A stretch of 64,000 nucleotides of DNA from Solidesulfovibrio magneticus RS-1. Lineage in GTDB: Bacteria > Desulfobacterota > Desulfovibrionia > Desulfovibrionales > Desulfovibrionaceae. A program made the translations under genes and the position numbers. Shown here piece after piece: positions 27,678-36,026 of this stretch (positions are counted from its first letter, which is position 1; every line of letters begins with the position of its first letter). The stretch is from NCBI RefSeq assembly GCF_000010665.1, contig NC_012796.1:744001-808000 (forward strand), read 5' to 3'. Below the pieces are notes generated by a model that ran no database searches, had not been told where the DNA came from, and worked only from the letters and a program-made list of their open reading frames with translations.

Positions 27678-28946
27678 TCACCCATCAGCCGCGACGCGTT
27701 CGGCCAGGGTCTGGTAGTCCTTGGCGCCGGGCGAGCGCGGGGCGTATTCGAAGATGGTGCGGCCTTCGGCCGGCGCTTCGGACAGCTTGGCGTTGTAGCG
27801 CACGGCCGGGCAGATCCGGTCGGGGTAGAGGGCGGCCAGTTCCTCGGCCAGGGCGGCCGGTCCGCGCACGCGCTTGTCGAGGAAGGTCGGCACGACGTAG
27901 CGCAGGGCCAGCTGCGGCCGGTAGCGCGACACGGCGGCGAAGCTGCGCAGAAATTCCGAAAATCCTTGCAGCGACATGGCTTCCAGGGCCACGGGCACGA
28001 GCAGCTCGCGCACGTAGAAGAGCACGTTGACGGTGAGCGCGTCCCAGCCCGGGGCGCTGTCCACCACGATGACGTCGAAGCGGTCGTCAAGGCCGGACAG
28101 GGCGTCGTCCAGGGTGCGCTCGCCGCCGAAATCCTTGCGGCTGATAAGCCGTTTGAGGCCGGCCAGGCCCTTGCCGCCGGCCAGCAGCCAGAGGTTGTCG
28201 CGCACCGGCGTCAGGGCGTCCTCGGCGCTCACCGAGCCGTCCACGTATTCGGCCAGTCCCTTGCCGGGCGTGACGCCCAGGGCGTAGGCGCACTGGCCTT
28301 GGGTGTCGGCGTCGATGAGGAGCGTGCGTTTGCCAAGGGCTGCCAGGCCGGCGGCCAGATTGACGGCGGTGGTGGTCTTGCCCACGCCGCCCTTGCTAAG
28401 CATGACGCCGATGCGCCGGGCGCGGCCGGTCCCCGGTTCGGGCAGTGTCAAGGGCGCGGGTTCGGCGGCCAGTTGGCTTTTGATGGCCGAGAGCGCGGCG
28501 GCGGCGGCTTCCTCGGCGGCGGCGTCGGGTTCGGCCAGGATGGGAAAAGCGGCTTCGTCGTCGGAGGCCTGGGGGGCCGGGGCGACGGCGGGCACGGCGG
28601 CCAGGACGGCGGCCCGAGCGGGCTGGGCCGTCTGGAACGGCCGGTTGTCCGGCAGGTCGGTGGACGGCTGGGCCAGGGCCGCCAGGGATGCGGCCTGGGC
28701 GGGCTGGGGCGCGGGGGCCGGCCGGGGCACGGCGGTCAGCCGGCGTTCCACCACCCCCGGACGCTCGAACAAGCCATGGGGGCGCTCGATGCGTAAAAGC
28801 GATGTCCCGACGTCAGCCCCGGTCAGGGCCGGTTCCTTGCGGCGCACGGCAAAGCGGCGGTGGCAGTGGGAGCAGGTCGTGCCGGAGGTCGCCTCGGCTT
28901 CGGCGATTTCGTGTCTGGCGCGGCAAAACGGGCAGATGGCGAGCAT
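27678..28946 (-). CDS. ParA-type ATPase with N-terminal zinc ribbon
   Basis: 422 residues. It begins MLAICPFCRARHEI...CSHCHRRFAV, an MJ0042-like zinc ribbon, then an Ala/Pro-rich linker (~65-175) and a ParA/Soj ATPase with the deviant Walker A SKGGVGKTTTAVNLA, LLIDADTQGQ and VIVVDSAPGWD. ParA proteins form ATP-dependent gradients on the nucleoid to move DNA or protein cargo. Start 28946 is preferred because ATGGAGGCCGCCATG places GGAGG 5 nt upstream. A ribbon-helix-helix gene precedes it by 15 bp. Fusion to a zinc ribbon is unusual. Confidence 0.85.
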   Translation of the reverse strand: MLAICPFCRARHEIAEAEATSGTTCSHCHRRFAVRRKEPALTGADVGTSLLRIERPHGLFERPGVVERRLTAVPRPAPAPQPAQAASLAALAQPSTDLPDNRPFQTAQPARAAVLAAVPAVAPAPQASDDEAAFPILAEPDAAAEEAAAAALSAIKSQLAAEPAPLTLPEPGTGRARRIGVMLSKGGVGKTTTAVNLAAGLAALGKRTLLIDADTQGQCAYALGVTPGKGLAEYVDGSVSAEDALTPVRDNLWLLAGGKGLAGLKRLISRKDFGGERTLDDALSGLDDRFDVIVVDSAPGWDALTVNVLFYVRELLVPVALEAMSLQGFSEFLRSFAAVSRYRPQLALRYVVPTFLDKRVRGPAALAEELAALYPDRICPAVRYNAKLSEAPAEGRTIFEYAPRSPGAKDYQTLAERVAADG

Positions 28947-28961
28947 GGCGGCCTCCATGGG

Positions 28962-29381
28962 TTACGTCCTTTGGAGCAGCCGGCCGGCCAGGGGCGAGGC
29001 GGCGGCATGGGCTTCGAAATCGGCCAGGGCCAGGGCCAGGGCGGCCTCGACCACGGCGGACTTGGCGATGCGGCGGGGCGCTTGCCCGTCTTGGCCGGCC
29101 AGGGTGGCCAGTTCGTGGGCGGCGGCGTCCAGGCGGTCGGCGAGCTTTGGGGCCAGATAGTGGGTGGCCTTGCGCTTGCGGGCGCGGGGCGCGGCCGGCT
29201 TGGGCTGGGCCGGGACGGCGGCCAGGGGCGGGGGCGTGGGGGCGGCCGGCGTGCGCGGCAGGGGGGCGGCGGCGCGGCGGATGAGCCGGGCCAGGTCCTG
29301 TTCGCCGGGGTAGGGCGTGTCGGCGTCGGCCCGAAGCAGGGCGTCCAGAATATCCACGGCGGCTGGGGTTGCGGCTGACAT
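28962..29381 (-). CDS. ribbon-helix-helix protein, probable ParA partner
   Basis: 139 residues. An Ala/Pro-rich N-terminal arm is followed by KATHYLAPKLADRLDAAAHE and IAKSAVVEAALALALADFEA, the pattern of a beta strand plus two helices seen in Arc/CopG/ParG-type DNA-binding proteins. GAGGAG precedes the start. It is co-transcribed with the ParA gene, so it most likely acts as the centromere- or cargo-binding partner. No parS-like repeats were seen nearby. Confidence 0.65.
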   Translation of the reverse strand: MSAATPAAVDILDALLRADADTPYPGEQDLARLIRRAAAPLPRTPAAPTPPPLAAVPAQPKPAAPRARKRKATHYLAPKLADRLDAAAHELATLAGQDGQAPRRIAKSAVVEAALALALADFEAHAAASPLAGRLLQRT

Positions 29382-29531
29382 GGGCGGCTCCTCGTTTTGG
29401 CGCCGGACGTCGGGCCGGCGTCTTGACGCCAAGCAAAAACTTTGCCACAACCCGCACCCTCGCCAAGCCCGGGGATTCCCCCCGGCTGCAATACCCGGCC
29501 TCCTATCGTCGGAGACCAGCGGAGACGTCTC

Positions 29532-30914
29532 ATGCAACGCTGGCATGGCCCGGGCGGCATCGCCCACGTTTTGCGCATCGGTTTGCCCCTTCTGGCCGGC
29601 ATGGGTTCCATCACGGCCATGCACCTGACCGATCGCATCTTCCTTGGCTGGTATTCCCAGGACGCCCTGGCCGCCTCGCTGCCGGCCGGCGCCACCTTTT
29701 TTCTGCTCACCTCTTTTTTCCTGGGCACGGCCGGCTACGCCGGAGTGCTGGTGGCCCAGCACGTCGGGGCCGGCCAGACCGACAAGGTCGGCCGGGTGGT
29801 CTGGCAGGGCGTGTGGTTCGCCTTGGCGTCGTTTGCGCCGCTGATCCTGCTGGCCCTGGCCGCCGGGCCGATTTTCGCCGCCATGGGCCATCCGGCCGAG
29901 GTGCGCTCTCTGGAGGAGACCTATTACCGCGTGCTCATGCTCGGGGCCGGCTTCATGGTGCTGGAAGCCGCCCTGGCCGCCTTTTTCAGCGGCCGGGGGC
30001 TGACCCGGGTGGTCATGTGCGTCAACATCGGCGGGGCCATCCTCAACATCCCGCTCAACTACCTGCTCATTTTCGGCAACTGGGGCCTGCCGTCCCTGGG
30101 CGTGGCCGGCTCGGCCCTGGCCACGGTCACGGCCTGGGCGGCCATGGCCGGCGCGTACGGCCTGCTCATCTTCACCCGCCGCAACGACGGCCTGTACGGC
30201 GTGTTTCGGGGCCGGGCCTTTGACCGGCCGCTTTTTGCCCGTCTGGTGCGCCTGGGCATGCCGGGCGGGGCGCAGGTGTTTCTGGACGTGTTCGCGGCCA
30301 CGGTGTTCATTGCCCTGGCCGGGCGCATCGGCAAGGCGGAGCTGACGGCCACGAGCATCGTGCTGTCGGCCAACACCCCGGCCTTTTTGCCGCTCATCGG
30401 CCTGTCCCAGGGCCTGGCCGTCATCGTGGGCCAATCCATGGGCGCGGGGAAACCGGCCGAGGCCGTGCGGGCCGCCGGCAGCGCTGTGCGGATCATGGCC
30501 ATCTACATGGTCATCATGGCCGCCGTGTTCCTGGGCTTCCCGGACCAGCTGGCCCTGATATTTAGCCCCAACGAAGCCGACGCCTCCTTTGGCGCGGCCC
30601 TGGCCTATTGCCGGCCGCTTTTCGCCTGGGTTGTCGTGCTGGGGTTTTGCGACGTGGTCATCCACGCCGCCTTTGGCGTGCTGCGCGGGGCCGGCGACAC
30701 CCGCTATCTCATGGTGGCCGCCGCCCTGGTGTCGGCCTTTGCACTGGTGGCCCCGGCCTGGCTGGCGGTAACGGCCTTTTCCTTCGGCGTGGTGGGCCTT
30801 TGGGGCGTGTTCGCCTTTTACGCGGCGGTCATGGCCGTGGTCTTGTGGTTGCGTTGCCGGGGCGGGGCGTGGCAAACCTTGCGGCTGGTCCGGCCGGCCG
30901 GGGATGGCCATTAA
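29532..30914 (+). CDS. MATE-family multidrug/cation antiporter
   Basis: 460 residues with twelve predicted membrane helices in two similar halves. It has GLPLLAGMGSITAMHLTDRI at the start and GLSQGLAVIVGQSMGAGKPA in the second half, the typical MATE motif. GGAGA precedes the ATG at 29532. It is divergent from the RHH-ParA genes across 150 bp. Confidence 0.9.
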   Translation: MQRWHGPGGIAHVLRIGLPLLAGMGSITAMHLTDRIFLGWYSQDALAASLPAGATFFLLTSFFLGTAGYAGVLVAQHVGAGQTDKVGRVVWQGVWFALASFAPLILLALAAGPIFAAMGHPAEVRSLEETYYRVLMLGAGFMVLEAALAAFFSGRGLTRVVMCVNIGGAILNIPLNYLLIFGNWGLPSLGVAGSALATVTAWAAMAGAYGLLIFTRRNDGLYGVFRGRAFDRPLFARLVRLGMPGGAQVFLDVFAATVFIALAGRIGKAELTATSIVLSANTPAFLPLIGLSQGLAVIVGQSMGAGKPAEAVRAAGSAVRIMAIYMVIMAAVFLGFPDQLALIFSPNEADASFGAALAYCRPLFAWVVVLGFCDVVIHAAFGVLRGAGDTRYLMVAAALVSAFALVAPAWLAVTAFSFGVVGLWGVFAFYAAVMAVVLWLRCRGGAWQTLRLVRPAGDGH

Positions 30915-31033
30915 GGCCGATTCCCCTTGGCCAGCCAAACCGATACGACAAGAAACAATCCGACGTTGCTGTAGAGAACACCTCCTGGCTGTCGTTGCGC
31001 TGCACGGCAAGCCTCAGGATCAAGGAGCCAGCC

Positions 31034-31723
31034 ATGCGCGACACCGCCGTCAAGCGGATGTTCGAGGACATCGCCTTTTCCTACGATATGCAAAACAGCG
31101 CCCTGTCCCTGGGCATCGACATCTGGTGGCGACGGTGCTTCGTGTCCATGATCGAGCCGCGCCAGGGGACCGTCCTCGACGCGGCCACCGGCACCGGCGA
31201 GGTGGCCCTGGCCATCCGCCGCCGCCGGCCGGGCCTGACGGTCATCGGCCTGGATTTCTCCCCGGCCATGCTGGACGTGGCCCGGGCCAAGGCGGCCAAG
31301 GCCCAGGTCGCAGGCTACCACCTGGGCGTTGCCGACTGCCGCGACGTGCCGCTCACCGACGCCTGCGTCGACGCCGTGACCATGGCTTTCGGCATCCGCA
31401 ACATCGCCGAGCGGGTGGCGGTCATGCGCGAGTTCCACCGGGTGCTGCGCCCGGGCGGACAGCTGCACGTCATGGAGTTCGGGATGCCGCGTTTCGAGCT
31501 CGGCAAGGCGCTCTACCGCTTCTATTTCGACCGCATCCTGCCGCCGGTGGGCAATTTCCTGTCCCGCACCGACTACGCCTACAGCTATCTGGTCGAGTCC
31601 GTGGACGCCTTCCCGGCGGACAACGACTTCCTGGCCCAGATGGGCGAGGCCGGGTTTGCCGAAAGGCGCGTAACGGACCTCACCGGCGGTCTGGCCCGGG
31701 TGTTCAGCGGACGCAAGCTCTAG
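31034..31723 (+). CDS. ubiE: demethylmenaquinone methyltransferase (UbiE/MenG)
   Basis: 229 residues. FEDIAFSYDMQNSALSLGID followed by WWRR is the UbiE/MenG opening; motif I is DAATGTGEVAL; later FGIRNIAERVAVMREFHRVL and PGG are the family motifs. It C-methylates demethylmenaquinone using SAM, the last step of menaquinone synthesis. AAGGAG lies upstream of 31034. The position just ahead of cydAB links quinone synthesis with the quinol oxidase. Confidence 0.85.
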   Translation: MRDTAVKRMFEDIAFSYDMQNSALSLGIDIWWRRCFVSMIEPRQGTVLDAATGTGEVALAIRRRRPGLTVIGLDFSPAMLDVARAKAAKAQVAGYHLGVADCRDVPLTDACVDAVTMAFGIRNIAERVAVMREFHRVLRPGGQLHVMEFGMPRFELGKALYRFYFDRILPPVGNFLSRTDYAYSYLVESVDAFPADNDFLAQMGEAGFAERRVTDLTGGLARVFSGRKL

Positions 31724-31809
31724 CCGGCAATAGAGATTTTCCTTGACAGCGCCCCCGGCTGTCTGGTGCAACATGGAACAGTGCCCGCAGCGGCAGCCGA
31801 GGGGAAGTC

Positions 31810-32412
31810 ATGGAAGTCAACTGGCCCGAGCGTTTCTACTGTCGCAGTTTTGTCCGCAAGATCGCCCAATGGCGCGAGGTGGGCTTTTTTCGCGCCACCC
31901 ATCCGATCCCGCCTGGGGCCAAGGTCCTGGAGATCGGCTGCGGCGATGGCGGCGGTGCGGCCATCTTCGCCAGACGCTTCGCCCCGTCCCTGTACCACGG
32001 CCTGGACGTGGATCCGGCCATGGTCAAGGTGGCGGCCGGCCGGCGCAAGGGGCCGGACTGGGACAAGCGGCTGTTTGTCCTGGGCGACGCCGAAAAGCTG
32101 CCCTACGCCGACGGGGCCTTTGACGCGGTGGTCAATTTCGGCATCATCCACCACCTGCCCGACTGGCGGCGGGGGCTGGCCGAGGTGGCCCGGGTGCTGC
32201 GGCCGGGCGGGGCGTTCTATTTCGAGGAAATCTATCCGCCGCTCTACGCCAATCCGCTGTTCCGGGTCATGCTGGCCCATCCCCGGGAAGACCGGTTCCA
32301 CGGCCCGGAATTTCGCGCCGTCATGGCCCGGGAAGGCCTGACCCTGTTGCCGGGCTACCATGAGTCGTGTCTGTTCATTCTGGGCGTGGCCATAAAGACC
32401 GGCCGGCCCTGA
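31810..32412 (+). CDS. class I SAM-dependent methyltransferase
   Basis: 200 residues. Motif I is VLEIGCGDGGGAAIF, followed by GLDVDPAMV, GDAEKLPYADGAFDAVV and ARVLRPGG, a Methyltransf_11 domain. The substrate is not evident; similarity to the preceding ubiE is only at the fold level. GAGGGGAAG precedes the ATG. Confidence 0.8.
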   Translation: MEVNWPERFYCRSFVRKIAQWREVGFFRATHPIPPGAKVLEIGCGDGGGAAIFARRFAPSLYHGLDVDPAMVKVAAGRRKGPDWDKRLFVLGDAEKLPYADGAFDAVVNFGIIHHLPDWRRGLAEVARVLRPGGAFYFEEIYPPLYANPLFRVMLAHPREDRFHGPEFRAVMAREGLTLLPGYHESCLFILGVAIKTGRP

Positions 32413-32484
32413 GGGCTGGGGCTTCGGGAGCGGCCGTTGGCGGCAAGGGCCGTTTCGGGCGACTTGGGCAATGCGGGAAGTGTT

Positions 32485-32510
32485 CTTAAAAATACCTGTG
32501 TATTTTTAAA
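32485..32510. promoter_or_regulatory. AT-rich palindromic operator-like site upstream of cydA
   Basis: Arms TTAAAAATAC (32486-32495) and GTATTTTTAA (32500-32509) form a perfect 10-bp inverted repeat around CTGT, 32 bp before the cydA start. An even longer version of the same palindrome lies at 42191-42218. The spacing suits a dimeric repressor site over the cydAB promoter. Confidence 0.55.
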
Positions 32511-32541
32511 GTGATGGCCCTGGCCGGGCCTGGGAGCCGCC

Positions 32542-33927
32542 ATGGATTTTCTCGCCGATGCGCTGTTGCTTTCGCGGGTGCAGTTCGCCCTGACCACGGC
32601 CTTCCATATCCTGTTCCCACCGCTCACCATCGGTCTGGCCGTCTATCTCGTCGTGCTGGAAGGCCTGTGGCTGCGGACCCGCGATCTGGCCTATTACCGC
32701 CAGTTCCGGTTCTGGTCCGGGCTTTTTGCCGTCAATTTTGCCGTGGGCGTGGTCTCGGGCATCCCGCTGGAATTCCAGTTCGGCACCAACTGGGGGCCGT
32801 TTTCCGCCACGGTCGGCAACTTCTTCGGCCAGGTGCTGGGGTTTGAAGGCACCATGGCCTTCATGCTGGAATCGGCCTTCCTCTACATCATGCTTTTCGG
32901 CTGGAAGCGCGTCGGCCCCAGGATGCACTTTTTCGCCACCATCATGGTCTGCTTCGCCGCCTCGCTGTCGGCCTTCTGGATTCTGGTGGCCAACTCCTGG
33001 ATGCAGACCCCGTCCGGGGGCCATATCGCAAATGGCGTGTTCGTGGTCACCGATTACCTGGCCGCCATCTTCTCTCCGGACCTGCCCCTGGCCTTTTCCC
33101 ACATGTATCTGGCCTGCCTGGAGCTGACGGCTTTTGTCGTGGGCGCAGTCTCGGGCGTCTACGTCCTTTGGGGCCGCCATACCGCCTTTTTCCTGCGGTC
33201 GTTCAAGTTCGCGGCTCTGGCCGCCGTGGTGCTCGCGCCGCTGCAAGCCCTGGTCGGGGACTTAAACGGCCAGGAGATCGGCCGCATCCAGCCGGCCAAG
33301 GTGGCGGCCATCGAATCCCACTGGGACACCAACAAACCCGGGACCGGCGCGGCCTGGCACGTCATCGCCTGGCCCGATCCCGAGGCCGAACGCAACGTGT
33401 TCGCCATTTCCATTCCCGATGTCCTAAGCCTGCTCATCACCCACGACCCCACCGGCATTGTGCCCGGGCTCAAGGATTTTCCCAAGCAGGACCGGCCGCC
33501 CATCGTGCTGCCGTTTTACTCCTTCCGGCTGATGGTGGGCGTGGGCACGGCCATGATCGCGGTCATGGCCTGGACGATCCTCTTGTGGCGCGGGGGCCGG
33601 CTCACCGTGGAACGGGCCGGGCAAAACCGGCTGCTCTTCCTGTCATGGGCGCTTATGGCCCCTGGGGCCTACGTGGCCGTGATCATGGGCTGGGTCACCC
33701 GGGAGGTCGGCCGCCAGCCCTGGCTGGCCTATGGACTCATCCGCACCGAAAACGGCCATTCGGCCTTGTCGGCCGGCGAGGTCGGGCTCTCCTTGGCCGG
33801 ATTTTGCGTCGCCTACACCCTGCTCTTCGGGCTTTTCATCCATTTCATGGGCAAACGCCTGCGCCGGGGACCGGACTTGGACGAGCTGCCGCCCCCGGCC
33901 CACCGGCCGAAGCCGGCTGTTGGCTAA
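32542..33927 (+). CDS. cydA: cytochrome bd quinol oxidase subunit I
   Basis: 461 residues. The N-terminus carries the heme b595 ligand His (LTTAFHILFPPLTIG), then FGTNWGPFSATVGNFFGQVL, SHMYLACLEL (heme b558 His) and GRQPWLAYGLIRTEN. The enzyme reduces O2 to water with quinol electrons and in Desulfovibrio serves O2 defence and respiration. At 461 residues it lacks the long Q-loop insertion of the E. coli enzyme. GGGAG lies upstream of the ATG. It is first in the cydAB unit. Confidence 0.95.
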   Translation: MDFLADALLLSRVQFALTTAFHILFPPLTIGLAVYLVVLEGLWLRTRDLAYYRQFRFWSGLFAVNFAVGVVSGIPLEFQFGTNWGPFSATVGNFFGQVLGFEGTMAFMLESAFLYIMLFGWKRVGPRMHFFATIMVCFAASLSAFWILVANSWMQTPSGGHIANGVFVVTDYLAAIFSPDLPLAFSHMYLACLELTAFVVGAVSGVYVLWGRHTAFFLRSFKFAALAAVVLAPLQALVGDLNGQEIGRIQPAKVAAIESHWDTNKPGTGAAWHVIAWPDPEAERNVFAISIPDVLSLLITHDPTGIVPGLKDFPKQDRPPIVLPFYSFRLMVGVGTAMIAVMAWTILLWRGGRLTVERAGQNRLLFLSWALMAPGAYVAVIMGWVTREVGRQPWLAYGLIRTENGHSALSAGEVGLSLAGFCVAYTLLFGLFIHFMGKRLRRGPDLDELPPPAHRPKPAVG

Positions 33928-33991
33928 ATTGCCGGCTTTGTTGCCGTATTTGCGATTTTAAACCGCGCCGTCCGCGCCGATGGAGGCACCC

Positions 33992-34990
33992 GTGACCCTC
34001 GCCGACGTCTGGTACTGGATACTGGCCTTGCTCCTGTGGCTCTACGTCTTCACCGACGGCTTCGACCTCGGGGTCGGCATCCTGTGTCTGGTGGAGCAAA
34101 ACGAACCGCGCCGCAGCGTCATGATCGAAACCGTGGAAGGGGTGTGGCACGCCAACCAGACCTGGCTGGTCATGCTCGGGGGCGTGCTTTTCGGCGCGTT
34201 TCCCCTGGTCTACGGCACGGTGCTGGCCGCGCTCTATCTGCCGGCCGGGTTTCTGCTTTTTGCGCTCATGACCCGGGGCATGGGCATCGAGTACCGCCCG
34301 GAAACCGACGATCCCCGGTTCTGGAGCCAGGTCTTCGGCTGGGGCAGCGTGGCCGTCACCGTGGCCCACGGCCTGCTCCTGGGGGCCATCCTCCAGGGCA
34401 TGCCCTTTGACGGCCTGCGCTACCTGGGCGGCCCCCTGGACTGGCTGGCCCCGTTCCCCATCCTGGTGGCTGTGACGCTGCTTTGCCTCTATCCCATGTT
34501 CGCCGCCGCCTGGCTGGTGCTCAAGACCGAGGGCGAGCTTCAGGACGCGGCCCGGTTGTGGGGTATCCGTTTCGGCTCGGCCGCCGTGGCCTGCCTGGTC
34601 TTGCTTGTCGGCTACATTGCCCTGGACGGCTCTCTGGGCCATCTGGTCGGCCGGCCGGGGCAGGGCGGGCTGTCGCCGCTTTTCGTGCTGCTGCTGGTCG
34701 TGGCCGTGCTCAACGCGGCGCTGTATTTCCGGGCCCTGGGCAAGGGCTGGGAGCATCGCCCGCTCATGTACTGCGCCGCCATGCTGGCCTTTGTCTTTTT
34801 GGCCTTTGGCCTGAACCTGTTCCCGCTTATCGTGCCGCCGGCCGTCACCGCCGCCTCGGCCGCCGCGCCCGACGACATGCTGCGGGTCATGCTCTATGTC
34901 ATTGGCGGGCTCATGCCCGTGGTCCTTTTCTACAACGCCTACCAATACCGGGTTTTTCGCGGCAAGGCCGTGCCCGGGGAAGAGGCCTAG
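33992..34990 (+). CDS. cydB: cytochrome bd quinol oxidase subunit II
   Basis: About 332 residues, eight to nine membrane helices. It has VWYWILALLLWLYVFTDGFD and VEGVWHANQTWLVMLGGVLF, the standard CydB motifs. The GTG at 33992 is preferred over ATG 33980 because the ATGGAGG sequence supplies a Shine-Dalgarno 5 nt upstream. It follows cydA by 64 bp and is followed 4 bp later by the UbiA-type gene. Confidence 0.94.
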   Translation: MTLADVWYWILALLLWLYVFTDGFDLGVGILCLVEQNEPRRSVMIETVEGVWHANQTWLVMLGGVLFGAFPLVYGTVLAALYLPAGFLLFALMTRGMGIEYRPETDDPRFWSQVFGWGSVAVTVAHGLLLGAILQGMPFDGLRYLGGPLDWLAPFPILVAVTLLCLYPMFAAAWLVLKTEGELQDAARLWGIRFGSAAVACLVLLVGYIALDGSLGHLVGRPGQGGLSPLFVLLLVVAVLNAALYFRALGKGWEHRPLMYCAAMLAFVFLAFGLNLFPLIVPPAVTAASAAAPDDMLRVMLYVIGGLMPVVLFYNAYQYRVFRGKAVPGEEA

Positions 34991-34994
34991 CCGC

Positions 34995-35939
34995 TTGAAC
35001 GCCCCTGTCTGCCCCGCCCCCGAGCACCGGGGGCTGGCCCTTACCGTCTATCTGGCCCTGTCGCGCACGCCCCACGGCCTGCTCGACCTGGCCGGCCCGT
35101 TTTGCGCCGCCCTGCTGTGCCGGGGCGGGCTGCCGCCCGTCTCCGTGGTCATCCTGGGCATCGTCACGGTCTTTGCCGGCTACACCGCCGTCTATGCCCT
35201 AAACGACATCGTGGACTACCGCTCCGACAAGCTCCAGCTCGAAGGCAGCGGCGAGGACGAGCGCGTCAACTACCTCGACGCGGCCTTTATCCGCCATCCC
35301 CTGGCCCGGGGCTGCCTGTCCCTGCCCGGGGCCGTTGTCTGGTTCGTCTGCTGGGCCGTGGTCGCCTTTGCCGGGGCCTATGCCCTCAATCCGGTCTGTG
35401 CCGTCCTTTTGATCGTCGGCTGCCTGCTCGAAACCGCCTATTGCCTGCTTTTGACCGTCACCCACCTGCGGGCGCTTATTAACGGCGTGGTCAAGTCCCT
35501 TGGCCCCCTGGCCGCCGCCTACGCCGTGGTCCCGGAGCCGTCGCCCTGGTTCCTGGCCGGCCTGTGCGCCTGGGTGTTTGCCTGGGAGATCGGCGGCCAG
35601 AACATCCCGGCCGACTGGCACGACGCCCGGCGCGACGCCATCTTTGGCGCGCGCACCGTGCCCGTGGTCCTGGGCGGCCGCCGGGCCAGCCGGCTGGCCG
35701 TGGTCATGCTCGGGATCAGCCTGATTGTTTCCGCGCCGCTTCTGGCCCTTTCCCCCCTGGCCGTGTCCGCGCCGCTAGTGCTGGCCGCCGTCCTGGGCGG
35801 GGCCTGGCTCATGCTGCCGCCGGCCGTCTCCCTGGCCGCCAGCCTCGACGACGCCCAGGCAGCATCGCTTTTCAACCGGGCCAGCGCCTACCCCGCCCTG
35901 GTCCTGGCCATGCTGGTGCTCCATCTGCTGACGCGCTGA
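34995..35939 (+). CDS. UbiA-family prenyltransferase
   Basis: 314 residues with about eight membrane helices. The two Asp-rich motifs are NDIVDYRSDKLQ and DWHDARRDAIFGART. UbiA enzymes attach polyprenyl chains to aromatic or heme acceptors; the acceptor is unclear here. The frame continues upstream into cydB without an ATG or GTG, so TTG 34995, 4 bp past the cydB stop, is the likely start with GGGAAGAGG upstream. Linkage to cydAB and ubiE suggests a quinone or heme role. Confidence 0.8.
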   Translation: MNAPVCPAPEHRGLALTVYLALSRTPHGLLDLAGPFCAALLCRGGLPPVSVVILGIVTVFAGYTAVYALNDIVDYRSDKLQLEGSGEDERVNYLDAAFIRHPLARGCLSLPGAVVWFVCWAVVAFAGAYALNPVCAVLLIVGCLLETAYCLLLTVTHLRALINGVVKSLGPLAAAYAVVPEPSPWFLAGLCAWVFAWEIGGQNIPADWHDARRDAIFGARTVPVVLGGRRASRLAVVMLGISLIVSAPLLALSPLAVSAPLVLAAVLGGAWLMLPPAVSLAASLDDAQAASLFNRASAYPALVLAMLVLHLLTR

Positions 35940-36026
35940 CCCATGCGGTTCGGCGATTGACGAACCTGGGCGTTTCAGCAAGAGTGTCGCAAGGTCAAAC
36001 CCTTGCCCGCTGTTCCGGGAGCGCCC

